Both the position numbers and the translations under genes were made by a program. 64,000 nucleotides of DNA from NCBI GenBank assembly GCA_018649625.1, contig JABIHN010000016.1, forward strand, positions 32,351-96,350, written 5' to 3'. Positions 52,902 through 63,562 of this stretch are shown here, piece after piece. Numbering within the stretch: position 1 is the first letter of the stretch; every line of letters starts with the position of its first letter. This DNA comes from Fidelibacterota bacterium (GTDB lineage Bacteria > Fidelibacterota > Marinisomatia > Marinisomatales > UBA1611). Under the pieces are notes generated by a model, which was not told the origin of the DNA, ran no database searches, and saw only the letters and a program-made list of their open reading frames with translations.

Positions 52902-55154
52902 CTATTTTTGAATTTCTAACCTTTCACCCGATTTAGGTTTTTTTATTTCCAGATCCAATTCCCAAATAGCAACAGCATCTTGGATAAGCATCACTTCATT
53001 CTCATGAATAAATTCATCTGCATTTGCAATATCGATGAATGAATTGAGAAGGGCATGCAATTGACCCGAATTTATTTCATCTGACTTTTTGATGTTCAAT
53101 AATGAATCTTCATACTGTTTTTGTCTTGAGCCTTCATTTTTAAGATCAATGAATTTTCCGGTAGCCAAACCAAAATCTATATTAAAACTCTCATTTGTAA
53201 CGTCCTTTACAAATTTCCCAAAACTCTCAAATATAACGCCTTTCTCTGATTCATCAATTTCCTGATCAGCAAAAAAGGAAATACATAAAAGAGAATAAAG
53301 AATATCGTGATCCAAAGTCCAATCCACTTTTGGTTCATCTTCAGATTTTTCACGAGCCGAAATTTTGCGCTGTAAATCTTCCATACGCTCTTTATCTGCA
53401 TCATTTAAGTATCCATCCTGTTTTTGGCGTTTTTGCATCAATTTATCGGCTTCAAGGGATAAGAATTGCACATCACGTTCAAGAGCTTCCAGTCGATTAT
53501 CCATGAGCTGGAATAGGAGTTCTTTAAATTTTTCCAGCTGATCTTTTTCTGGTGCGAAATAAATATTTAGATTACCACGGTCAGTATCTTCCCAAAAGGT
53601 GGGTCCAAAAATAGATAATAGAAAGCATTGAGTATTAGCGTTTGCTTTAAAAGATTTTTCATCAAAGTAAGCAAGGTCATCCAAATAATCTTCTGCGATG
53701 GCAGTGGCAAAATCTTTTTTATCTACTGATAAATAGAAAAGTGCTAGTCCAATTTGAATTCTCCGAGTTCCATTATTCCCACCTAAAATTCCTTTATCCA
53801 CTCCATCTTTTGAATAGCCAGGCGGTTTATCTAATTGAAGTACAAGTTTCAATAAATCCATTTGATCTTCATCGTTCCATCCTTTTTCATGAATGAGGAC
53901 TTGACACTTTCTTAATTCAAATGTGAGTGTATCTACAATAAAGTAAAGAGATGGATTTCCTTCAGCATTTTTATAAATATCATTAGCGTAGAATTTGAAT
54001 TTATCATAACAATACTTTGCCATATCTACCCGATCAGCTTTGACGTATTCCTGAATCATATTTGAATAATGAAATGACAGATTATACAAATTTCGAGGTT
54101 CATTGTTTTTATATGCATGCTTCATGGCAAACCGAAAAAGAGTATTAAACCGGATATTCACATTATCCATAATTATATTATCATCCATTTCGATACATGT
54201 AATTCCAATATCCACTAACTCAGCAGGAATGAGAGATGCAATATCAAAACGGTCATTTTCAATCATTTTTATATACGAATTCCCTAATAGTCGAAATGTT
54301 TTAATTTCATAAAAGGTTAGAGAGTCAGCCATATCTTGATATTGAATATCTGTATAAGTCCGAAAGGTTGCATTTGCTTTGATTGTAGATGTAAGATGAA
54401 AAAAAGTTGGATTAAAGCTCGATTTTTCACGAATGTAGGTTTGAATAATTGTACTAATCTCGCTGATAATTTCTGTCTGCGTTTCTTTGAATTCTGTAAA
54501 TGCCAACAAATCATCTAATTGGTCTAATGACCCCATAATTTCTTTTTGATATTCTTCCACAACATCAATGTTATTTTTCATAGCAGAGAAGATAGACGGT
54601 TTATTCATTTTATAGATAAATGATTTTATTATACCCGAAATTGTGATTACAACATTACTTGTTTTTGAATAAAGTAATATATAAAAAATGTATGGTAGAG
54701 TAAAAATAGAAGCGAGAAAAAGATAGACATACGTGTTTAATACAACACTTGATACACGGCCTAAAGGCTCAACGTAAAACATAATTATAACAGCGTGCAA
54801 AGATGCAATAATTAAAAACCATACATAATTTATGCTCAACCAGTCTTTGACAAAGAGGTCCATTAATTTTGGCGATGATTCAGCTGCAATAGCAACCACA
54901 ATGATTAAAGTTCCTAAAACCATTGCTAAAACGCCTCCCCATATTTCAGGAGCAAAACCAAGGTCAATGTTTTTATGGTCTGATAATACTATATTGAAAG
55001 TTGTTTCTAGAAAATTCGCAATAGATGGAAAATATGAATGAAATAGAATATCAGTAATTATTATAGAAATAAAAACTAAGACAAAACTAATAATAGTTCG
55101 GTACTGAAATTGAAGGCTATTTAATTTTACTAGAGTTAGATAAATTTTTTCCAT
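52902..55154 (-). CDS. 4-TM membrane protein with helical cytosolic region and C-terminal TerB-like domain
   Basis: N-terminal hydrophobic segments; C-terminus DWTLDHDILYSLLCISFFADQEIDESEKG...ANADEFIHENEVMLIQDAV homologous to the 55469..55900 product. Confidence 0.7.
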   Translation of the reverse strand: MEKIYLTLVKLNSLQFQYRTIISFVLVFISIIITDILFHSYFPSIANFLETTFNIVLSDHKNIDLGFAPEIWGGVLAMVLGTLIIVVAIAAESSPKLMDLFVKDWLSINYVWFLIIASLHAVIIMFYVEPLGRVSSVVLNTYVYLFLASIFTLPYIFYILLYSKTSNVVITISGIIKSFIYKMNKPSIFSAMKNNIDVVEEYQKEIMGSLDQLDDLLAFTEFKETQTEIISEISTIIQTYIREKSSFNPTFFHLTSTIKANATFRTYTDIQYQDMADSLTFYEIKTFRLLGNSYIKMIENDRFDIASLIPAELVDIGITCIEMDDNIIMDNVNIRFNTLFRFAMKHAYKNNEPRNLYNLSFHYSNMIQEYVKADRVDMAKYCYDKFKFYANDIYKNAEGNPSLYFIVDTLTFELRKCQVLIHEKGWNDEDQMDLLKLVLQLDKPPGYSKDGVDKGILGGNNGTRRIQIGLALFYLSVDKKDFATAIAEDYLDDLAYFDEKSFKANANTQCFLLSIFGPTFWEDTDRGNLNIYFAPEKDQLEKFKELLFQLMDNRLEALERDVQFLSLEADKLMQKRQKQDGYLNDADKERMEDLQRKISAREKSEDEPKVDWTLDHDILYSLLCISFFADQEIDESEKGVIFESFGKFVKDVTNESFNIDFGLATGKFIDLKNEGSRQKQYEDSLLNIKKSDEINSGQLHALLNSFIDIANADEFIHENEVMLIQDAVAIWELDLEIKKPKSGERLEIQK

Positions 55155-55342
55155 AGAGTATTTTAGTTTAAATCAGCTTTAATTAAGAAGCCGTAGGCTG
55201 GTTGCATTTGACTAATGAAGTATAAAGTTGGGTCATAATGATTGATTATTTGGTAAGAATAGAAAAGAAAATCTACAATAAAGAGCGAGTTTTAACAATA
55301 TTTCATGTTAAAAAATAAAGCAAATGTTATTTTCTAGAAATC

Positions 55343-55371
55343 TTGACCTTGGATGTTACAAATCATAATTT
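55343..55371 (+). promoter_or_regulatory. Candidate sigma70-type promoter upstream of the TerB-like gene
   Basis: TTGACC, 17-nt spacer, TAATTT in the divergent intergenic region. Pattern only. Confidence 0.4.
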
Positions 55372-55468
55372 TTAGCTGTATCTAGACCCGCTTAAACAAT
55401 CATTTGAATTGCTGGCCTAGTGAAGAATAAATAACAAAAACCCAAAACGAATAATATAAGGGGATTTT

Positions 55469-55900
55469 ATGGCAAATTGGACTCAAAATCATGATTTGGT
55501 TTATGCGTTCGTCTGTGTATCATTTTTAGCAGATGGAGAAGTAGATGAATCTGAAAAAGAAGCCATGCGTGGCAATGTGAAAGTAATGTTACCTGAAGTA
55601 TCTGATGATATGTACAACGCAATGGAAGCTGAAGTAATCGATAAATTTATCGATCTTGGTGATGAAGCAACTCGTATGAATCAATATGGTACATCTTTGG
55701 AATCGCTCAAAGGGATGTTTTCATCCGACGATGATCGTTTCAAAGTAATTAAAAATCTAGCATATATCGCACGTGCAGATGATTTTATCCATGATAATGA
55801 AATGGCAATGATCGAACAAGCTGTGAGTATTTTGGATATGAAAGATAAAGTAAGTTTGGTTAAAACTGAATCAACATTGTTTGTTGATTTAAAAAACTAA
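55469..55900 (+). CDS. Stand-alone TerB-like domain protein
   Basis: SD AGGGG; NWTQNHDLVYAFVCVSFLADGEVDESEKE...ARADDFIHDNEMAMIEQAVSIL, two acidic TerB-like motifs. Confidence 0.75.
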   Translation: MANWTQNHDLVYAFVCVSFLADGEVDESEKEAMRGNVKVMLPEVSDDMYNAMEAEVIDKFIDLGDEATRMNQYGTSLESLKGMFSSDDDRFKVIKNLAYIARADDFIHDNEMAMIEQAVSILDMKDKVSLVKTESTLFVDLKN

Positions 55901-55924
55901 ATTTATTACAAAAAAAATAAGATT

Positions 55925-55960
55925 AATAACCCTGGAGAACCCGGGGTTATTATATTTTAT
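55925..55960 (+). terminator. Stem-loop/terminator between the TerB-like gene and the RD-rich small ORF
   Basis: AATAACCCTGG-AGAAC-CCGGGGTTATT 11-bp stem (one G-U), followed by T-rich TATATTTTATT. Confidence 0.65.
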
Positions 55961-55972
55961 TAGGAGAATATA

Positions 55973-56155
55973 TTGAATCAAAATAAGCGAGCATCTGACC
56001 GTAGAGACAATGATCGACGAGATTTAGAAAGGCGCTCTAATATCAGACGTGAATCTGAATCATCTGTTGAATCAGACAAAAGATCACCCGATGAACGGAG
56101 AATGGATAGTCGGCGAGATAATAGTCGGCGATCTAGTGCGGAAAGACGAGATTAA
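55973..56155 (+). CDS. 60-aa Arg/Asp/Ser-rich mini-protein
   Basis: SD AGGAGA about 8 nt before a TTG start; 18 of 60 residues Arg, arranged as repeated (D/E/S)RR. Bracketed by two hairpins. Confidence 0.65.
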   Translation: MNQNKRASDRRDNDRRDLERRSNIRRESESSVESDKRSPDERRMDSRRDNSRRSSAERRD

Positions 56156-56157
56156 TT

Positions 56158-56184
56158 AAAGGGCAGAATTACTGCCCTTTTTAT
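56158..56184. terminator. Bidirectional terminator between the RD-rich ORF and aroQ
   Basis: AAAGGGCAG-AATTA-CTGCCCTTT followed by TTATTTAAA; located between convergent genes. Confidence 0.8.
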
Positions 56185-56613
56185 TTAAATATAATGAAGA
56201 AGAGTTTTTAAAGCTTCTAAATAACCCTGTTTTCCTAGTCCTGATATTTGATCAATACATACATCTTGTATAACTGAAATTTTTCTAAAGTTTTCTCTGG
56301 AATTAATGTCACTTAAATGAACTTCAATTGTAGGTGTCTTTATAGCTGAAATCGCATCTCGTATAGAAATAGAATAGTGAGTTAATGCTGCGGGGTTAAT
56401 AATAATTCCATCAAATAAATTACGAGCAGATTGAATCTGATCGACAAGATCGCCTTCATGGTTTGATTGAAACCAAGTTATATCATGACCATTTGATTCA
56501 GGTTGTGCATCTAGCCAAATTTTAATGTCTTCTAAGGTTTCTGCCCCATAAATATCGGGTTCGCGAATTCCCAATAAATTTAAATTTGGACCATTTATAA
56601 TTAAAAATTTCAT
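56185..56613 (-). CDS. aroQ: Type II 3-dehydroquinate dehydratase
   Basis: IINGPNLNLLGIREPDIYG, FQSNHEGDLVDQI, IINPAALTHYSISIRDAI, EVHLSDINSRENFR. Confidence 0.97.
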   Translation of the reverse strand: MKFLIINGPNLNLLGIREPDIYGAETLEDIKIWLDAQPESNGHDITWFQSNHEGDLVDQIQSARNLFDGIIINPAALTHYSISIRDAISAIKTPTIEVHLSDINSRENFRKISVIQDVCIDQISGLGKQGYLEALKTLLHYI

Positions 56614-57680
56614 TGGATAACCTTAAGAGAATTAATAATTAAGTCATCGGATACGGTTTCACAGATATTCCCTTTTCCCAATTGATCTAATACAATAAAA
56701 TGGAGAATTCCATTTCTAATTTTTTTATCATTTTTAACGAACGATAAAATAGTGTTTGGATCCATATGAGGTAATTTGGGTAATGTTAATTTATCGATGG
56801 TTGTTGTTAAATTCTGAAATTGGTTTTTATCGAGAATGCCTAATTGCGAAGAAATCCATCCTGCACATTTCATTCCAAGTGCTACACCTTCTCCATGTCT
56901 GATTCTACCATATCCCAAATGAGCTTCGAGCGCATGACCAATTGTATGTCCAAAATTTAATAATTGTCGAAGTCCATTTTCCCGTTCATCTTTAGAAACA
57001 ATATCAGCCTTAATTGTACAAGATTTTTCAACTGCTTTATCTAATGGGAAAGAATTTAAATCATCTAACCAAATTGAAATATTATTTAGAAAATCAGCAT
57101 CCCAAATTGCGCCATATTTGATGATTTCACCAAGCCCTGAAATAACTTCTTCTCGCGGTAAAGTATTTAAAAGATCCGGATCCACCAACACACCTTTGGG
57201 TTGATAAATAGAACCAACCATGTTTTTACCTTCTGCTGTATTAATCCCTGTTTTACCGCCAATGGATGAATCAACCATAGCTAAGAGAGTTGTCGGGATT
57301 TGGTAATATTTAATTCCTCGCATAAAAGATGAAGCAACAAATCCAGCGATATCACCAACAACGCCCCCTCCTAATGCCAAAATTGTTGTCGAACGATCAC
57401 ACCGCATGTCAATCATTTGACTGATTATGCGACTAAATTCATTCAAACTTTTTGCTGCTTCTCCAACAGGTACTGTAATAAAATCACAATCAAATCCAGC
57501 ATTTTTCAAGTTTAATTGTAAATCAAATCCAAAAAACTCCATTAATCGGTATTGTGAAATAATAATCCATTTTTGTCCATGATTGTGATTCGATAGTATC
57601 TCTGGAATATTATTTATTAGACCTGGTTCGACTTGAATAGAATAAGATCTTTGGTCTAATTGTACTTGTATAGTTTTCAT
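56610..57680 (-). CDS. aroB: 3-dehydroquinate synthase
   Basis: ALGGGVVGDIAGFVASSFMRGI, QIPTTLLAMVDSSIGGKTGIN, NFGHTIGHALEA, RHGEGVALGM. Confidence 0.97.
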   Translation of the reverse strand: MKTIQVQLDQRSYSIQVEPGLINNIPEILSNHNHGQKWIIISQYRLMEFFGFDLQLNLKNAGFDCDFITVPVGEAAKSLNEFSRIISQMIDMRCDRSTTILALGGGVVGDIAGFVASSFMRGIKYYQIPTTLLAMVDSSIGGKTGINTAEGKNMVGSIYQPKGVLVDPDLLNTLPREEVISGLGEIIKYGAIWDADFLNNISIWLDDLNSFPLDKAVEKSCTIKADIVSKDERENGLRQLLNFGHTIGHALEAHLGYGRIRHGEGVALGMKCAGWISSQLGILDKNQFQNLTTTIDKLTLPKLPHMDPNTILSFVKNDKKIRNGILHFIVLDQLGKGNICETVSDDLIINSLKVIQ

Positions 57681-58171
57681 GGATTAATCTCTAATAGTAT
57701 TTTATTGGCAATTTCAGTTTGGTTGTATTCATCAGTATTGATAATAAAATCTGATGTATTTGAGTAATCTTTTTTTCTTTCGGTCCAAAGGTTTGTGAGT
57801 GCTTCTTCTGAATTATTATCTGACAATATAGGGCGATTATTTGAATTGGATAATCGTTTAAATAGTTCATTAATTGAAGCTGTTAATAGAACAACAATCC
57901 CATTTTTATTAATATATTGTCGATTTTTTTTATCTAATGTAATCCCACCACCACATGCTACGACAGATCCAGAATATTGTTTTAATTGTTCAGATTCCAA
58001 TTTTCGAAAATGATTTTCTCCATCTTCATTAAAAATTTCAGATACAGATTTTTGACTAGATTTTTCTATTTCTGAATCTAGATCAATAAACAATAATTTC
58101 ATTTTTTCAGCTAATATTTTACCTACAGTTGATTTTCCAACGCCCATCATTCCAATTAAATATATTGTCAT
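57677..58171 (-). CDS. aroK: Shikimate kinase
   Basis: YLIGMMGVGKSTVGKILA, FIDLDSEIE, FRKLE, VVACGGGI, RPIL. Confidence 0.96.
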   Translation of the reverse strand: MTIYLIGMMGVGKSTVGKILAEKMKLLFIDLDSEIEKSSQKSVSEIFNEDGENHFRKLESEQLKQYSGSVVACGGGITLDKKNRQYINKNGIVVLLTASINELFKRLSNSNNRPILSDNNSEEALTNLWTERKKDYSNTSDFIINTDEYNQTEIANKILLEINP

Positions 58172-59331
58172 TAATATTTCGCAGTTGCTTCCATGTGAGC
58201 TTTTAGTTGATCCATTGAGTCGCCTCCAAATTTTTCAAGTAATGCATCTGCTAAAACAAAACATAACATACTTTCGGCAATGATAGATGCGGCTGGAACG
58301 GCACAAGAATCAGTACGCTCTTTATGCGCATCTTTTGATTCCTTTGTATGGATATCAACGGAACGAAGTGGTTTAATTAATGTGGGAATAGGTTTCATGG
58401 CCATATGTAAAATTATTGGTTGAGCGTTACTCATACCACCTTCAATTCCACCTGCATTATTCGTATATCGAGAAAATATTTCACCATCATGACCAATCTC
58501 GTCATGAATTTCACTCCCAAACTTTTCTGTGCCACCAAACCCCTTTCCAATTTCGATGCCTTTAAATGCATTCACACTCATCATTAATGCGGAAATTCGT
58601 GTATGTAATTTCTGATCCCATTGGGTGTAGGATCCAAGACCGTATGGTAATCCGGTAGCAATTACTTCAAAAACTCCACCAACAGAATCACCGGTTGATT
58701 TTGCATCGTCAATTGTTTTTATCATTTGTGCTTCTGTGTCTTTATCTAGGCAGCGAACGGGAGATGCATCGGCAGTTTCATTTAATTGCTTGGGAGAAAA
58801 ATCATTCCGAATAGAACTTTTATCTTTCACGTCATGGATTTGTACAACACGACTACCCACTTCTATACCTACATCTTCCAATAATTTTCGGCAAACGGAA
58901 CCCAAGGCAACTCGCATAGTGGTTTCTCGAGCACTTGATCGTTCCAGTACATTTCGAATATCATTAAAACCATATTTTTGTATACCAGCCAGATCGGCAT
59001 GCCCGGGACGTGGAAGTGTTACAGGTCTAATCTCATCATCCACGGGGGAAATAGACATTTTTTTTGTCCAGTTTTCCCAATCTTTATTTTGAACAATTAT
59101 ACCAACAGGTGCGCCCAATGTTTTGCCATGGCGAACGCCACACCAGATTTCACCAAAATCTTTTTCAATTTTCATGCGTCCACCACGACCATGACCCATT
59201 TGGCGTCGAGTTAGTTGAACCGCAATATAATTTTCTGATATTTCTATCCCAGCTGGCATCCCGTCTAAAATGCCCAAAAGACCTTGGCCGTGGGATTCTC
59301 CTGCTGTGAGAAATTTAAGTCTTGTTAACAT
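58171..59331 (-). CDS. aroC: Chorismate synthase
   Basis: FLTAGESHGQGLLGILDGMPAG, RRQMGHGRGGRMKIEKD, RPGHADLAGIQKYG, GGIEGGMSNAQPI. Confidence 0.97.
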   Translation of the reverse strand: MLTRLKFLTAGESHGQGLLGILDGMPAGIEISENYIAVQLTRRQMGHGRGGRMKIEKDFGEIWCGVRHGKTLGAPVGIIVQNKDWENWTKKMSISPVDDEIRPVTLPRPGHADLAGIQKYGFNDIRNVLERSSARETTMRVALGSVCRKLLEDVGIEVGSRVVQIHDVKDKSSIRNDFSPKQLNETADASPVRCLDKDTEAQMIKTIDDAKSTGDSVGGVFEVIATGLPYGLGSYTQWDQKLHTRISALMMSVNAFKGIEIGKGFGGTEKFGSEIHDEIGHDGEIFSRYTNNAGGIEGGMSNAQPIILHMAMKPIPTLIKPLRSVDIHTKESKDAHKERTDSCAVPAASIIAESMLCFVLADALLEKFGGDSMDQLKAHMEATAKY

Positions 59332-60152
59332 AATTCTAATTTTAAACCTTTTATAATTGTTTCTAAATTAATTTTTTTTGATATTTTTTCATCGAACCAA
59401 ATATCAGCTGATGCTAATCCTTGCGCAATGAACATATCTAATCCATCAATGGTTTTTGCGCCTTTTTCTTTTCCAAATTTGAGCCATTTTGTTTCAAATG
59501 GATTATATATAGTATCCACTAAAACATGTTTTTCATGAATTAAATCTATAATCATTGGTATTGATTCAGTTTCTGGCCACATGCCCAATGGTGTGCAGTT
59601 TATAATTATGTGCTCACTTATTTGAGTATTAAAGTGTTCTTGTTGTTGGGTATGAACTGAAACATTTGACATGGATTTTATCCATTGAACCAAAGCGTCT
59701 GCTTTTTCTAATGTTCTATTTTTGATAGATATAGAGTTAATATTTGATTTGATTAAAGCAAATGCAATGGCTCGCGCTGCACCACCGGCACCAATAATTA
59801 GGCAATTCATTCCATTTAAATCAACACTATTTAATTCCATTGCCTCAAGAAACCCAATCCAGTCAGTATTATATCCTTTCCCTTTATGAACGCAATTCAC
59901 CGCACCGATAGTTTTTGCCGATTCATCCAACTCATCTAAAAATGGAATTACTGATTGCTTATGGGGGATGGTCACATTGAATCCATCCAATTCATTTGAA
60001 TTCGTAAATAGATGAAGTTCATTGGGTTTAATATGAATTTTCTCAAAAGAGGCATCCAATCCAAGTTGGTGATATATTTCTTGATGAAGCATTGGACTCA
60101 AACTATGAGCAATGGGATCGCCAATAACTGCAAATTTTTTCATTATTCTCAA
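59325..60152 (-). CDS. aroE: Shikimate dehydrogenase
   Basis: VIGDPIAHSLSPMLHQ, GFNVTIPHKQ, GAVNCV, NTDWIGF, IIGAGGAARAIAFAL, INCTPLGM. Confidence 0.97.
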   Translation of the reverse strand: MRIMKKFAVIGDPIAHSLSPMLHQEIYHQLGLDASFEKIHIKPNELHLFTNSNELDGFNVTIPHKQSVIPFLDELDESAKTIGAVNCVHKGKGYNTDWIGFLEAMELNSVDLNGMNCLIIGAGGAARAIAFALIKSNINSISIKNRTLEKADALVQWIKSMSNVSVHTQQQEHFNTQISEHIIINCTPLGMWPETESIPMIIDLIHEKHVLVDTIYNPFETKWLKFGKEKGAKTIDGLDMFIAQGLASADIWFDEKISKKINLETIIKGLKLELC

Positions 60153-60235
60153 ATCCTATTTCTGAAAAGATTACCATAAAAGGTATGAAATTTACAAAAG
60201 TTTAAAATTAGAAAATGTGTTATGAAAACCATTTA

Positions 60236-61498
60236 TTACTTTGTGCTTTCTGTGGAAATAAGTCTATCCAATTCATTGTAGAACTCGGGAAAAGAAATAG
60301 ATGCACATTCCGGATGATCCAGCTCAACATCTCCATCCGTGACTAAACCGGCTATGGTAAAAGCCATGGCAATCCGATGGTCGTGGAATGTTTCAATTTT
60401 TGCACCTTGTAATTGAGTTGGGCCAATAATAATAAATCCGTCGTCTAATTCTTCAATATCAGCCCCCATTTTTTTTAGGTTTTTACAAATCGCATGGATT
60501 CGGTCACATTCTTTTACCCGTAATTCTTTTGCACCCTGGATTTCAGTTTTGCCCTTCGCTTGCGTTGCCAATATAGCAATAATAGGTAATTCATCAACAA
60601 GGCCTGGTACATCCTTTTTTGTAATTGTAATTGCATTAAGTGGCTGGTGAAATATTTTCAGTTTTCCAATGTTTTCGCCCGCTTCTTCCCATTGTTTTAG
60701 GCAGTCCATACCTGCACCCATTTTTTGAAGGGCGCCGTAGAATCCAATTCTTGTGGGATTTCTTAAAACACGATTTAGGATAATTTTTGAATTAGGAACA
60801 ATGACGGCGGCAGCAGCAAAAAAGGCTGCAGTTGAAGGATCACCGGGAACCGATAAATCAAAAGATGATAAAGGGGATATTAAAGGTGAAATGGTAGATG
60901 AAAGTTCATCACAGGTCAAATTTGCGCCGAGTCCTATCAACATTTTTTCTGTATGATCGCGAGATAAAATAGGTTCAGTGATTGTAGTTTCGGCATTTGC
61001 GCCGAGACCCGCCAACAGGACTGCCGATTTCACTTGAGCACTTGCTATTGTAGATTGATAACGAATGCCTTTTAATTCACTTTTTTCAATAGTAACAGGG
61101 AGTTTGTAATTTTCACTTTTCGCTTTTAATCCCATTTGAGAGAGCGGATCCAAAATGCGATTCATAGGTCGTGATGAAAGTGAATCGTCTCCAATAAATG
61201 TAGCGTTGATTCCTTGTCCTGCTAATAATCCTAAAAGTAATCTTGTGGTCGTGCCGGAGTTTCCACAGTCCAATTTTTCTTTTGGATCTGAAAATTGACC
61301 GCCTTTTACAATTACATAATTACCATCGTCCTGAAATTGAATTCCACAGGCTTCCAAACATTTTCGAGTGGATTGCACATCGGCACCCGTGGCCAGATTG
61401 GAAATGCGCGATTCTCCATCTGTCAACGCAGCAAACATGAGTGCACGATGAGAGATGGATTTATCACCAGGGAATGAGATTTCGCCTTTAATGACCAT
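60236..61498 (-). CDS. aroA: 3-phosphoshikimate 1-carboxyvinyltransferase (EPSP synthase)
   Basis: [65 protein letters not shown]. Confidence 0.97.
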   Translation of the reverse strand: MVIKGEISFPGDKSISHRALMFAALTDGESRISNLATGADVQSTRKCLEACGIQFQDDGNYVIVKGGQFSDPKEKLDCGNSGTTTRLLLGLLAGQGINATFIGDDSLSSRPMNRILDPLSQMGLKAKSENYKLPVTIEKSELKGIRYQSTIASAQVKSAVLLAGLGANAETTITEPILSRDHTEKMLIGLGANLTCDELSSTISPLISPLSSFDLSVPGDPSTAAFFAAAAVIVPNSKIILNRVLRNPTRIGFYGALQKMGAGMDCLKQWEEAGENIGKLKIFHQPLNAITITKKDVPGLVDELPIIAILATQAKGKTEIQGAKELRVKECDRIHAICKNLKKMGADIEELDDGFIIIGPTQLQGAKIETFHDHRIAMAFTIAGLVTDGDVELDHPECASISFPEFYNELDRLISTESTK

Positions 61499-62837
61499 TC
61501 TGTTTTAATTCATCTGCTATTAAAAAAGCTAATTCAATAGCTTGATTTGCATTTAGCCTTGGATCGCAATGTGTACGATACCTATCGGTTAAATCGGCTT
61601 CAGTTACATCGTCAGAACCGCCAGTGCATTCAGTTACATTTTGACCCGTCATTTCTAAATGGATGCCACCCATGCGACTACCTTCAGATTTATGGATTTC
61701 AATATTCTTTTTAACTTCGTCTAAAATTCGATCAAATGGGCGTGTTTTAATTCCATTACTGCTTTTAATAGTATTGCCGTGCATGGGATCGCAGGACCAA
61801 ACTACAGTTCGACCTTCCGTTTGAATCTTCTGAATTAATTTAGGCAAATAGGTTTCAACTTTATCATGCCCGAATCGGGCAATGAGGGTAATTCGTCCAC
61901 CTTCATCATTGGGATTCAAAATATCAAGTAGTTCAATAAGTTCATCCGGTTCTAGAGATGGGCCACACTTGATGCCGATGGGGTTTTTAATCCCGCGACA
62001 AAATTCTACATGAGCCGAATCCAAAAATCGTGTGCGATCGCCGAGCCAAACAAAATGAGCGGATGTATTATAAATATCTCCTGAAGTTGAATCAACCCGT
62101 GTAAGTGCTTCTTCATAGGGGAGTAATAACGCTTCATGGCTTGTGAAATATTTAACACGCCGAAGTTGTGGCGTATTTGTAGAATTGATTCCCAATGCTT
62201 CCATGAAATTCAAACTTTCTTGAATCTGGTCGGCCAAATGTCGATATCGTTCACCTTGTGGACCACTCTTTACAAATCCCATATTCCAGGATTGAACATG
62301 GCGAAGATCTGCATACCCACCATCAGCAAAGGCACGGAGCAAGTTCAAAGTTGAGGCAGCTTGAGAATAAGCTTTCAGCATGCGATCCGGATTCGGAATT
62401 CGTTTATTACTTTCAAAGTGAATATCATTAATAATATCTCCAGTATAACTGGGAAGTTCAAGGCCATCGATAGTTTCTGTTGGACTGGATCGTGGTTTAG
62501 CAAATTGCCCCGCCATACGTCCAATTTTGACCACGGGCATATTTGCGCCAGATGTTAATACTACCGCCATTTGAAGAATAACGCGAAATGTATCGCGAAT
62601 ATTATCTGCGTGAAATTCTGAAAAACTTTCGGCACAATCTCCGCCTTGAAGTAAAAATCCATTTCCTTCAGATACTTCTGCCAATGATTGTTTTAAGGAC
62701 CGGACTTCTCCGGCGAATACGAGTGGCGGAAAATTATTTAAGGTATTTTCCACTTCTTCCAAATGTTTTTTATCCGGATAATCGGGTAAATGTTTAATTG
62801 TGAATTTTTTCCAACTATCTGTTTGCCACTTAGTCAT
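61488..62837 (-). CDS. Class II 3-deoxy-7-phosphoheptulonate synthase
   Basis: [71 protein letters not shown]: plant-like/AroA_II family. Confidence 0.96.
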   Translation of the reverse strand: MTKWQTDSWKKFTIKHLPDYPDKKHLEEVENTLNNFPPLVFAGEVRSLKQSLAEVSEGNGFLLQGGDCAESFSEFHADNIRDTFRVILQMAVVLTSGANMPVVKIGRMAGQFAKPRSSPTETIDGLELPSYTGDIINDIHFESNKRIPNPDRMLKAYSQAASTLNLLRAFADGGYADLRHVQSWNMGFVKSGPQGERYRHLADQIQESLNFMEALGINSTNTPQLRRVKYFTSHEALLLPYEEALTRVDSTSGDIYNTSAHFVWLGDRTRFLDSAHVEFCRGIKNPIGIKCGPSLEPDELIELLDILNPNDEGGRITLIARFGHDKVETYLPKLIQKIQTEGRTVVWSCDPMHGNTIKSSNGIKTRPFDRILDEVKKNIEIHKSEGSRMGGIHLEMTGQNVTECTGGSDDVTEADLTDRYRTHCDPRLNANQAIELAFLIADELKQNGH

Positions 62838-63562
62838 GATTGCAATTCCTTTAAGCGATTATCCAATTTGTTCGTTGAATCTTTCAAGTTTTTTATCATA
62901 CTTTTTGTGTAGGGATTAAATAATTGTAAATCGGTATATAGTTCCCAAGTATCATTACAGGTTTGGTCTACTAAGTCCAAAAGATCCCTAAACCCTTGTG
63001 TATCGATGGACGTTTTCTTAATACCAAATTCTTTTAACATTCGCCCAAGAAAATGAGTAACTCCTTGGGTTTGCGCTGCCATACGATCATGCTCATCTGG
63101 AGTCATTTCTAGTATTTGAATACCCTGGTCTTTGAAAAATCCTTTCCAAAATTTAAATTGGTTTTGGGAATCTTTCGTATTATTCATCATCATTTTTAGT
63201 CGATTATTAGACATGAATGAGTCGGGTCCAAACATAGGATGGGTAGCAATAATGCCTACATTATTAGGTAAATATTTTTCCATAATGCTCACCGGATGTT
63301 TCTTTACAGAACATACGTCAATTAGAGTCGTCTCTTCTGATAATTGAGTTGATATTTCTGAAATGACTTTTTCAAACTGTCGAATTGGAACAGCAACAAA
63401 GATTGTTTTTTCTTTTAATAATTCATCCAATTCTACGAACTCGACTCCAGAAAATGAAGCATCAGAATGCAGGTCATACGCTTTGATGGAAAAACCTTTT
63501 TGTAAAATATTTGCCAATACTTTTCCGAACCGGCCAAACCCAATTATGCCAACGCTTTTCAT
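62834..63562 (-). CDS. tyrA: Prephenate/arogenate dehydrogenase
   Basis: [17 protein letters not shown] Rossmann motif, [37 protein letters not shown]. Confidence 0.92.
   Translation of the reverse strand: MKSVGIIGFGRFGKVLANILQKGFSIKAYDLHSDASFSGVEFVELDELLKEKTIFVAVPIRQFEKVISEISTQLSEETTLIDVCSVKKHPVSIMEKYLPNNVGIIATHPMFGPDSFMSNNRLKMMMNNTKDSQNQFKFWKGFFKDQGIQILEMTPDEHDRMAAQTQGVTHFLGRMLKEFGIKKTSIDTQGFRDLLDLVDQTCNDTWELYTDLQLFNPYTKSMIKNLKDSTNKLDNRLKELQS

Noticed and set aside
55155-55468. 313-bp divergent intergenic region checked for an ncRNA or gene relic
   Set aside because: Apart from a promoter-like element, no stable structure or coding remnant was recognised by eye. A covariance-model search would be needed.
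58736-59092. Plus-strand ORF of 118 aa over aroC
   Set aside because: Antisense to confident aroC; no domain.
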